A DNA stretch of 64,000 bases, from assembly GCA_012837345.1 (NCBI GenBank), contig DURL01000110.1:1-64000 (forward strand), in the 5' to 3' direction. The position numbers and the translations under genes were made by a program. The notes beneath the pieces were generated by a model. The model saw nothing but the letters and a program-made list of their open reading frames with translations. It was not told where the DNA came from and made no database searches. How positions within the stretch are numbered: position 1 is the stretch's first letter; each line of letters begins with the position of its first letter. The DNA comes from Bacteroidales bacterium (GTDB taxonomy: Bacteria > Bacteroidota > Bacteroidia > Bacteroidales > Dysgonomonadaceae). Shown here piece after piece: positions 50,085 to 57,687 of this stretch.

Positions 50085-51215
50085 TTGGATTTCCAGTTAC
50101 AACATACCGACCCCAGGTCGGAGGCGCGTGCAGGTATCATCACTACCGACCACGGAAAGGTAGAGACACCGGTCTTCATGCCGGTGGGCACGGTGGGCAG
50201 CGTCAAGGCGGTCCACATCAGTGAGTTGAAAGAGGATATCGGGGCAGAGATCATCCTGGGAAACACCTATCATCTCTACCTGCGTCCCGGTCTCGAGATT
50301 ATCAAGGCAGCAGGAGGACTCCATCGTTTCAACAGTTGGAACCGTCCGATGCTGACGGACAGCGGCGGCTTTCAGGTCTTCTCGCTCACCGAGAACCGCA
50401 AGCTGACCGAGGAGGGAGCCGTTTTCCAGTCGCACATCGACGGATCAAGGCATTTCTTCACCCCGGAGAAGGTGATTGACATCCAGCGCACCATTGGTGC
50501 CGACATCATCATGGCGTTCGACGAATGCACCCCCGGCGATGCCGACTACACCTATGCGAAGGAGTCGCTGGAGCTTACCGAGCGCTGGCTCGACCGCTGC
50601 ATCTCCCGCATGGGGGAGACAGAATGTCCTTACGGTCACACCCAGGCACTCTTTCCCATCGTACAGGGTTGTGTCTACCCGGACCTGCGGCGGCGCGCCG
50701 CGGAAAAGGTGGCAGCCCTGGGTGCCGACGGCAATGCCATCGGGGGACTGGCCGTGGGTGAACCCACGGAGAAGATGTATGAGATGGTGGAGCTGGTGAA
50801 CGGCATCCTGCCGAAGGATAAGCCCCGTTATCTGATGGGTGTGGGCAAGCCGGAGAACATCCTGGAGGCGATTGAACGGGGCGTGGATATGTTCGACTGC
50901 ATCATGCCCACCCGCAATGGCCGCAACGGACAGCTCTTCACCAAGGAGGGCATCATGAACATGCGAAATGAACGGTGGAAAAACGATTTCTCCCCCCTCG
51001 AGGAGGAGGGCGAGTCATTTGTGGACCGTCTCTACAGTAAGGCTTACCTGCGGCACCTGATCAACACCAACGAGATCCTGGGACTGCAGATCGCCTCCAT
51101 TCACAACCTGGCTTTTTATGTCTGGCTGGCAAAGGAGGCACGGAAACAGATCATCGCCGGCAATTTCACTGATTGGAAAACGCGAATGATCGAAAAGGTG
51201 ACACGTAGATTATGA
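50085..51215 (+). CDS. tgt: Queuine tRNA-ribosyltransferase
   Basis: GNTYHLYLRPGLEII, DSGGFQVFSL; likely TTG start (LDFQLQHTDPRSEARAG) because a TATCTTTG promoter box overlaps the ORF-track start. Confidence 0.93.
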   Translation: MDFQLQHTDPRSEARAGIITTDHGKVETPVFMPVGTVGSVKAVHISELKEDIGAEIILGNTYHLYLRPGLEIIKAAGGLHRFNSWNRPMLTDSGGFQVFSLTENRKLTEEGAVFQSHIDGSRHFFTPEKVIDIQRTIGADIIMAFDECTPGDADYTYAKESLELTERWLDRCISRMGETECPYGHTQALFPIVQGCVYPDLRRRAAEKVAALGADGNAIGGLAVGEPTEKMYEMVELVNGILPKDKPRYLMGVGKPENILEAIERGVDMFDCIMPTRNGRNGQLFTKEGIMNMRNERWKNDFSPLEEEGESFVDRLYSKAYLRHLINTNEILGLQIASIHNLAFYVWLAKEARKQIIAGNFTDWKTRMIEKVTRRL

Positions 51216-52315
51216 AAAAGATCCTCTCCCTGCTAAACCTGAAACGTCTGGACTGGTATATCATCAGGAAGTTCCTGGGCACCTACATCTTCATGATCGC
51301 GCTGATCATCTCCATCGCGGTGGTGTTCGACATCAATGAGAAGATCGACAAGTTCATGACCAACAACGCCTCACTGAATGAGATCATCTTCGACTATTAC
51401 CTCAACTTCATCCCATACTACACCAACCTGTTCAGCCCCCTCTTTGTCTTCCTGGCAGTGATCTTCTTCACCTCCAAGATGGCCAACAACTCGGAGATCA
51501 TCGCCATCCTCTCCAACGGCATCGGCTTCCGAAGGATGATGAAACCGTACATGGTGGCAGCGCTCGTGATCGCCATCTTCACTTTCATCTTCGGTGGTTA
51601 CATCATCCCGCCGGCCAATGCAACACGGATCGAGTTTGAACAGACCTATGTGGATCCGAGAAAAAAGAAAACGGGCGACCGTGACATCCAGTTCCGCGTG
51701 GGGCCGGGCACCATTGTCTACTTTGGCAACTTCGACATGAAGAGCCGAACAGGTTATAACTTCTCCATCGACCACTTCGACAGCCTCCAGCTGGTGTCGC
51801 GTCTCACGGCACAGTCCATCCGTTACGATTCAGCCTTCCAGTGGACCATCCACAACTACCAGGTGAGGAATTTCAATGGGAACATAGAGACCATTACCCA
51901 GGGCAGCTCCGTCGACACCACCCTGCGAATTGTACCTGACGACTTTATCATTGCCAAGACGGATCAGCAGATGATGACCTCCCCCAGGCTGCGTCACTAC
52001 GTGAAGAGCCAGAAGGAGCGGGGAATGGGAAATATACAGGCATTCCAGATCGAGTATCACTCTCGTATCGCCAATGTCTTCTCTGCTTTCATTCTCACAC
52101 TGATCGGCGCTGCTCTCTCAGCCAAGAAGGTGAAAGGAGGCATGGGCCTCAACATCGGTATCGGTCTGGGGCTGAGCATGGCCTACATCCTTTTCATGAC
52201 GGTCAGTTCCACCTTTGCGGTGAAAGGGAGCATGAGTCCCTTCATTGCGGCATGGATTCCCAATGTCATCTTCATCCTGATCGCGATATTCCTATACCGC
52301 AAAGCACCGAACTAA
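51212..52315 (+). CDS. LptF/LptG family permease
   Basis: 367 aa, LDWYIIRKFLGTYIFMIALIISIAVVFDINEKID; 4-nt overlap with tgt. Confidence 0.9.
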   Translation: MKKILSLLNLKRLDWYIIRKFLGTYIFMIALIISIAVVFDINEKIDKFMTNNASLNEIIFDYYLNFIPYYTNLFSPLFVFLAVIFFTSKMANNSEIIAILSNGIGFRRMMKPYMVAALVIAIFTFIFGGYIIPPANATRIEFEQTYVDPRKKKTGDRDIQFRVGPGTIVYFGNFDMKSRTGYNFSIDHFDSLQLVSRLTAQSIRYDSAFQWTIHNYQVRNFNGNIETITQGSSVDTTLRIVPDDFIIAKTDQQMMTSPRLRHYVKSQKERGMGNIQAFQIEYHSRIANVFSAFILTLIGAALSAKKVKGGMGLNIGIGLGLSMAYILFMTVSSTFAVKGSMSPFIAAWIPNVIFILIAIFLYRKAPN

Positions 52316-52324
52316 AAGTTCACG

Positions 52325-52396
52325 CCAATCAGCGAATCCTCAAATCAGCTAATTATCGAATCAACTAATTATCGAATCAACAAATCAGCCAATCAT
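52325..52396. repeat. Degenerate 8-bp tandem array, 9 units, consensus CNAATCNN (array A)
   Basis: ccaatcag cgaatcct caaatcag ctaattat cgaatcaa ctaattat cgaatcaa caaatcag ccaatcat. Confidence 0.9.
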
Positions 52397-52402
52397 TCCG
52401 AT

Positions 52403-53209
52403 ATGAAAACGTTTATCCTCACAATGCTTTTGGCGTTATCAACCATGCTGCAGGCACAGACCAGATACCCTACCCTCGTGATCGAGACCAACTGTGGCAC
52501 CATGAAAGCAATGTTGTACGACGACACACCACGGCACGGAGATCACTACATGAGGTTGATCAGAAATGGTTACTTCGACGGAACCCTCTTTCACCGGGTA
52601 GTGAAGAACTTTGTGATACAGGGCGGGGCGCAGGACTCACGGAATGCACCTCCCGGGGCAGAGATCGGCAGCGGCCGCAGCGACATGGAGCTGACGCCGG
52701 AGTTCCGGGAGCATCACTTCCATAAGAAAGGGGCATTGGCAGCCCCGCGGAAGGGAGACAACGAGAACCCGCAGAAGAAATCGGATGCTTCCCAACTTTA
52801 TATCGTACATGGGAAGGTCTACAGCCAGGGGCGGCTCGACAGCACAGAGATGAGCGTGAACATACCCATCAAGAATGAGATCATTCGCACCCATTACTCC
52901 CCCCACAAGGAGGAGCTGGCACGGCTCAAGGAGAGTGATCCGCAGGGTTTCAACACTCTGCTCGACTCGGTGCTCAGCGTGGTCGACTCTCTCTACCAGG
53001 AGGCTCCCGGCAAGTTCTTCTGGCCGGAGGGACTGAAAGAGGCCTACAGCACCATTGGAGGTGTCCACCATCTCGACGGGGAGTACACCGTTTTCGGGGA
53101 GGTGACCGAGGGGCTGGAGGTGATCGACAGAATCGCTTCCCTTGCGGTGGATGGTAACAGCCGCCCCACGAGTGATGCAAGGATCATCCGTGTCTACCTT
53201 GAGGAGTAG
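52403..53209 (+). CDS. Cyclophilin-type peptidylprolyl isomerase
   Basis: GYFDGTLFHRVVKNFVIQGGAQDSR; YTVFGEVTEGLEVIDRIA. Confidence 0.93.
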   Translation: MKTFILTMLLALSTMLQAQTRYPTLVIETNCGTMKAMLYDDTPRHGDHYMRLIRNGYFDGTLFHRVVKNFVIQGGAQDSRNAPPGAEIGSGRSDMELTPEFREHHFHKKGALAAPRKGDNENPQKKSDASQLYIVHGKVYSQGRLDSTEMSVNIPIKNEIIRTHYSPHKEELARLKESDPQGFNTLLDSVLSVVDSLYQEAPGKFFWPEGLKEAYSTIGGVHHLDGEYTVFGEVTEGLEVIDRIASLAVDGNSRPTSDARIIRVYLEE

Positions 53210-53224
53210 CGCTGCAGCTTTTCC

Positions 53225-53998
53225 TTACCTGATGTTCTCCCTGACCTGCTGCAGGTAGGCCTTCATCCCTTCACTGTCTTTCATCTCGATGATGGCCAAC
53301 AGCTCTTTGAGCTTCTCCCTGATATGAGTCAGCTGTCCCGGTGTATAGGGGTTGAAAAGGATCTCGGTAAGCAGGAAGTCATCTTCCGAGAGCAGTCCCT
53401 GGGCGATCTGCATATGCTTCTTGAAGGTGGTGCCGGGTGCATCCTGATGCTTCATCACCGAAGCAAACACCAGGGTGGAGGCAAAGGGGATGGAGAGCGA
53501 GTAGGCGATGGTCTCGTCGTGCTCACGGAATGAGTATTCAAACACGTTCAGCTTCAGGTGCCGGTAGAGATCGCGGAAGAAGACCTTACCCAGGTGCGAT
53601 GATTCGGCAATGATGATGGCACTCTGACTACTCAGGTCGTTCAGGCTGGCAAAGGTGGGCCCGAACATGGGGTGTGTGGAGACATAGGGGCGGGTGCGTT
53701 CCCTGTAGAACTCTTCCAGTCCGGTTTTCACCGAAGCTATATCACTCAGAATACATGTTTCCGGAAGAAAAGGCAACACCTTCTCGAATGCAGGAATAGT
53801 ATATTTAAGTGTAGCGGCATTGATCACCAGCTCCGGTGCAAATGCCTGCACCTCCATCGGATCGGTCATCCGCTGTGTGTTGTAGATAAACCGCAGCTTC
53901 TGCGGATCGGTGTCAAGCACCGCCACCTCGTGGTCGAAGCTAAGCACATCGGCAAAGAAGGAACCCATCTTGCCGGCTCCAAGGATCAGTATCTTCAT
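53225..53998 (-). CDS. tyrA: Prephenate dehydrogenase
   Basis: ILGAGKMGSFFADVLSFDHEVAVLDTD; VSTHPMFGPTFASL. Confidence 0.85.
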   Translation of the reverse strand: MKILILGAGKMGSFFADVLSFDHEVAVLDTDPQKLRFIYNTQRMTDPMEVQAFAPELVINAATLKYTIPAFEKVLPFLPETCILSDIASVKTGLEEFYRERTRPYVSTHPMFGPTFASLNDLSSQSAIIIAESSHLGKVFFRDLYRHLKLNVFEYSFREHDETIAYSLSIPFASTLVFASVMKHQDAPGTTFKKHMQIAQGLLSEDDFLLTEILFNPYTPGQLTHIREKLKELLAIIEMKDSEGMKAYLQQVRENIR

Positions 53999-54016
53999 CG
54001 TTTCTTCCTGTAAGGG

Positions 54017-55087
54017 TTACTTTTTTGCTTTCTCCATTACCACCATCTGCTGACGCACCGACTCGGAGTGGATCGCCTCCAGCACCTTCTTCACAAAGCC
54101 GCCCGACATCTCCATCCGCTCACCCTGGTAGGCACGATCGGTGAGGATCTGGTCGTAACGCTGTGTCTGCAGGATCGGCATGCCATGCTCCAGCTTGTAA
54201 TGACCGATCTCGCGGGAGACACGCATACGCTTGGCCAGCAGCTGCAGCAGCTCATTGTCCAGGTCATCGATCTGGTCGCGCAGCACCGAAAGATCCTCGG
54301 TAGTCTGCACCGTATCACGGATCACGATGGTGTCGAGAATCTCCTTGAGTGCCGCGGGTGTGACCTGCTGTGCCTTGTCGCTCCACGCTTCATCGGGAGA
54401 GCTGTGTGACTCGATGATCAGTCCCGAATAGTTGAGGTCCATGGCCTGCTGACTGATCTTGAAGATCAGGTTGCGTGCACCGCCTATATGACTGGGGTCA
54501 CAGATCATCGGCAGGGTGGGAAAGCGCCGTTTCAGCTCGATGGGGATATGCCATTGCGGGATGTTACGGTAAATGGTTTTATCGGTGGTGCTAAAGCCGC
54601 GGTGTATCACCCCCAGCTTACGGATGCCCGCATTGTAGAGTCGCTCCAGTGCCCCGATCCATAGTTCCAGGTCGGGGTTCACCGGGTTTTTGATCAGGAT
54701 GGGGATGTCCACTCCCTTGAGGGTATCCGCTATCTCCTGCACGGCAAAAGGGTTGGCAGCGGTACGTGCTCCTATCCAAAGGATATCGACCCCATACTTC
54801 AACGCCTCATAGACATGTTTCTCGGTAGCTACCTCGGTGGCCATATACATACCGGTCTCCTTTTCCGCCTGCATCATCCACTTGAGAGCAGGGCTGCCGA
54901 CACCTTCAAAGCCGCCTGGTTTGGTACGGGGCTTCCAGACCCCTGCACGAAATATTTTCACCCCCACAGCTGCCAGCTCCCTGGCGGTGGTCATTACCTG
55001 TTCTTCTGTTTCGGCACTGCAGGGACCCGCAATCACCAGCGGTCTCTTCGCGTCAATGCCCGGCAATAAAATCGATTCGAATTCCAT
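54017..55087 (-). CDS. Bifunctional DAHP synthase / chorismate mutase type II
   Basis: VIAGPCSAETEEQVMTTARELAAVGVKIFRAGVWKPRTKPGGFEGVG; C-terminal chorismate mutase (LRDQIDDLDNELLQLLAKRMRVSREIGHYK). Confidence 0.95.
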   Translation of the reverse strand: MEFESILLPGIDAKRPLVIAGPCSAETEEQVMTTARELAAVGVKIFRAGVWKPRTKPGGFEGVGSPALKWMMQAEKETGMYMATEVATEKHVYEALKYGVDILWIGARTAANPFAVQEIADTLKGVDIPILIKNPVNPDLELWIGALERLYNAGIRKLGVIHRGFSTTDKTIYRNIPQWHIPIELKRRFPTLPMICDPSHIGGARNLIFKISQQAMDLNYSGLIIESHSSPDEAWSDKAQQVTPAALKEILDTIVIRDTVQTTEDLSVLRDQIDDLDNELLQLLAKRMRVSREIGHYKLEHGMPILQTQRYDQILTDRAYQGERMEMSGGFVKKVLEAIHSESVRQQMVVMEKAKK

Positions 55088-55134
55088 ATTGTCTGTTTTT
55101 TATATTGTCTCTATTGTAGTTCATTCCCAATTTC

Positions 55135-55270
55135 AAAATCCTCAAATCACCACATCCTCACATCCTCACATCAGCTAATCAGCTAATCATCACATCAGCT
55201 AATCAGCTAATCATCACATCCTCAAATCAGCCAATCAGCTAATCAGCTAATCACCCAATCCTCACATCAT
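55135..55270. repeat. Degenerate 8-bp tandem array, about 17 units, consensus CNAATCNN/CACATCNN (array B)
   Basis: aaaatcct caaatcac cacatcct cacatcct cacatcag ctaatcag ctaatcat cacatcag ctaatcag ctaatcat cacatcct caaatcag ccaatcag ctaatcag ctaatcac ccaatcct cacatcat. Confidence 0.95.
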
Positions 55271-56430
55271 CGAATATACTCCTCAATCCGTCTGTAAGCC
55301 TCCTGTAGCTTCTCCGCGGAGGCACCCAGCGAGATGCGGATAAACCGTTCCCCGTTGCTGCCGAAGATAAAGCCGGGTGTGAGAAATACCCGTGCTCTCT
55401 GCAGAAGATCGTTGACCAGCGCTTCGCTGCTCTCCGTCTCTGCCGGCAGCTTACCCCAGACGAACAATCCCACCTGCCGGGGATCGTAGCTACAACCCAG
55501 CAGCAGCATGATCTTCTCAGCCCAGCTACGGCGCTCACGATAGATACGGTTCATCCCGGCATGCCACTCATCACTATTTGAGAGTGCAGCCACCGTCGCC
55601 AGCTGCATCGGTTTGAACTGACCGCTGTCGATGTTGCTTTTGGCCTTGAGCACCCACTGTACGAACTGTGCGTTGGATGCCAGCATCCCCATGCGCCATC
55701 CCGACATGTTGTGCGACTTGCTCAGTGAGTTGAGCTCGATGCATATCTCCTTTGCTCCCGGCACGGAGAGGATGCTCATGGGTCTGTCGTTCAGGATAAA
55801 GCTATAGGGGTTATCATGACAGATCACGATGTTGTGTTTCCTGCCAAAAGCCACCAGCTTCTCGAACAGTTCAGGAGAGGCGTTCGCGCCGGTAGGCATA
55901 TTGGGATAGTTGACCCACATCAGCTTCACACGGCTCAGATCCCTTTTCTCCAACGCCTCAAAGTCGGGCTCCCACCCCTTCTCTTCCAGCAGGTCATACT
56001 CCATCACCTCTGCCCGCAACAGCTTCGACACCGAGCGATAGGTGGGATAACCGGGGTTGGGCACCAGTACCGCATCTCCGAAGTTGAGGAAGGTCATCGA
56101 GACATGCAGGATACCCTCTTTCGAGCCGATCAGCGGCAGCACCTCGGCAGCTGTCAGCTCCACTCCGTAGATACGGTGATACCACTCTCCGTAGGCTCTC
56201 CTCAGCTCCGGGATACCGGTATAGGGCTGGTAGGCATGCACATCGGGTCGTTGCACTGTTTCACAGAGTGTCTCGATGGTCTCCTGCGATGGCATCCGGT
56301 CCGGGGCTCCCACCGCCAGGCTGACCACATCCCGCCCTTCGGCATTCATGCGTGCTACCTCGGCCAGCTTTACCGAGAAATAATACTCTTCAATTGCTTT
56401 GATATGTGTTGCCGGTTCAATCATCTTCAT
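55267..56430 (-). CDS. PLP-dependent aminotransferase class I/II (aromatic/aspartate type)
   Basis: VSLAVGAPDRMPSQETIETL, ELNSLSKSHNMSGWRMG (PLP Lys). Confidence 0.9.
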   Translation of the reverse strand: MKMIEPATHIKAIEEYYFSVKLAEVARMNAEGRDVVSLAVGAPDRMPSQETIETLCETVQRPDVHAYQPYTGIPELRRAYGEWYHRIYGVELTAAEVLPLIGSKEGILHVSMTFLNFGDAVLVPNPGYPTYRSVSKLLRAEVMEYDLLEEKGWEPDFEALEKRDLSRVKLMWVNYPNMPTGANASPELFEKLVAFGRKHNIVICHDNPYSFILNDRPMSILSVPGAKEICIELNSLSKSHNMSGWRMGMLASNAQFVQWVLKAKSNIDSGQFKPMQLATVAALSNSDEWHAGMNRIYRERRSWAEKIMLLLGCSYDPRQVGLFVWGKLPAETESSEALVNDLLQRARVFLTPGFIFGSNGERFIRISLGASAEKLQEAYRRIEEYIR

Positions 56431-56452
56431 AGTTCTTCTCATTTCATTTTAT

Positions 56453-57301
56453 TCACTTCTCTCCTGAATTCTTTTCTTCCCTGTACTCGCCCAGCACCTT
56501 TAGGTTACTGATCAGCGGAGTGATGGCGTCGATCGACTGTTTGTAACGCTGATAATCGGAAAAGGTGAGATCGATATAAAATTGATACTCCCACTCGCTA
56601 CCAATGATGGGGAGCGATTGGATACGGGTCAGGTTGACACCATAGAAGGAGAGCACCGAGAGCACCTTCGATAGCGACCCCTCGCTGTGTGGCAGGACAA
56701 ACACCAGCGATGACTTGTTGATATGATTCGCCTTCTGCACCTCCCGGAGCATCTCCTCACGTGCCAGGATAAAGAAACGGGTGAAGTTACGCTTGTTGGT
56801 CTCAATGCCTGCCGCAAGAATCTCCAACCCGTACATATCCGCCGCCAGCCGGCTGCAGATGGTGGCCGTACCTCTCATCTCCCGCTCACGAATCTCTTTT
56901 GCAGCCAGGGCGGTATCATCATGCTCCACAATCTTGATGCCCGGCAGTTCATCCAGGAACTCCTCACATTGCATCAGTGCCATGGGATGTGACATCACCT
57001 CTCTCACCTCACCGAGAGCAGTGCCCGGTAGAGCTGCCAGGGTATGGGTGATTCGCAGTTTGTATTCACCGGCGATCTGCAGACGGTGCTGTTTCAACAG
57101 ATCATGGTTGGGCAGCAGACTGCCCGCAATGGTATTCTCAATGGCCATCACTCCTATCAACTGCGGATCATTGTCCGCTTCGGTGAAGATCTCACGGAAT
57201 GTTTGACAGGGAACAATTTCCAGCTCCTCCCCTTTGAAATAGTCGCGTGCCGCGATCTCGTGATAGGCTCCCAGTCCACCCTGTATAGCTACTCTTTTCA
57301 T
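56453..57301 (-). CDS. pheA: Prephenate dehydratase
   Basis: RVAIQGGLGAYHEIAARDYF; ACT domain (KSSLVFVLPHSEGSLSKVLSVLSFYGVNLTRIQSLP). Confidence 0.93.
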   Translation of the reverse strand: MKRVAIQGGLGAYHEIAARDYFKGEELEIVPCQTFREIFTEADNDPQLIGVMAIENTIAGSLLPNHDLLKQHRLQIAGEYKLRITHTLAALPGTALGEVREVMSHPMALMQCEEFLDELPGIKIVEHDDTALAAKEIREREMRGTATICSRLAADMYGLEILAAGIETNKRNFTRFFILAREEMLREVQKANHINKSSLVFVLPHSEGSLSKVLSVLSFYGVNLTRIQSLPIIGSEWEYQFYIDLTFSDYQRYKQSIDAITPLISNLKVLGEYREEKNSGEK

Positions 57302-57330
57302 TTTTTTATCTGGTTTGTCATATACTCAAT

Positions 57331-57363
57331 AAAAAAAATCCCATCGTGTGATCGACAGGATTT
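57331..57363 (-). terminator. Intrinsic terminator in the pheA leader (attenuator)
   Basis: Minus strand: AAATCCTGTCG-atcaca-CGATGGGATTT (11 pairs incl. 2 G-U) then T8; about 30 nt before the pheA ATG. Confidence 0.85.
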
Positions 57364-57418
57364 TATTTTTATCTGATATGACTTTTTAATTTCTTCTCAT
57401 TTTGCATATAAAATCCTG
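57356..57418 (-). promoter_or_regulatory. Antiterminator: 11-bp perfect inverted repeat CAGGATTTTAT / ATAAAATCCTG competing with the terminator 5' arm
   Basis: Arms at 57408-57418 and 57356-57366; second arm overlaps 8 nt of the terminator 5' arm. Confidence 0.75.
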
Positions 57419-57421
57419 CCC

Positions 57422-57478
57422 CTACCTGCTAAAGTAAAAGTAAAACCAGAAAGAAAATGCAAATACAGAATTGTTCAC
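57422..57478 (-). CDS. Aromatic-rich leader peptide MNNSVFAFSFWFYFYFSR (GTG start)
   Basis: gtg aac aat tct gta ttt gca ttt tct ttc tgg ttt tac ttt tac ttt agc agg tag; 6 Phe, 2 Tyr, 1 Trp in 18 codons. Confidence 0.75.
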   Translation of the reverse strand: MNNSVFAFSFWFYFYFSR

Positions 57479-57506
57479 TTTGTTATTATTTCGTGATGAT
57501 AGAGTG

Positions 57507-57536
57507 CAAATGTACAATAAATTTTAATCACACAAA
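57507..57536 (-). promoter_or_regulatory. Bacteroidetes promoter for the pheA operon (TTTG-N18-TACATTTG)
   Basis: Minus strand TTTG at 57536-57533, TACATTTG at 57514-57507. Confidence 0.75.
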
Positions 57537-57631
57537 TAAAAAAGACAAAAAAAGAGCAATCCTTCTGTTTCTTACCCCTAGAAAGAGGTTCTTTTTATGA
57601 GAAACAATCGCAAATTTCTATAAAAAATCTC

Positions 57632-57639
57632 TATATTTG
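57632..57639 (+). promoter_or_regulatory. -7 box TATATTTG for the POT transporter
   Basis: Matches TAnnTTTG; about 50 bp upstream of ATG. Confidence 0.55.
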
Positions 57640-57687
57640 CAGCTTAAATACCGAAAACTAATATTAGTCACCCTAAATTTACAGAGA

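Noticed and set aside
55135-55270. Possible CRISPR-like array
   Set aside because: 8-bp contiguous period with no spacers and no cas genes; it is a simple tandem repeat
57347-57480. Possible 1:2 protector pairing TTTGCAT (leader codons) with ATGCAAA (after the antiterminator arm)
   Set aside because: Only 7 bp and does not itself occlude the antiterminator arm; too weak to claim without folding calculations
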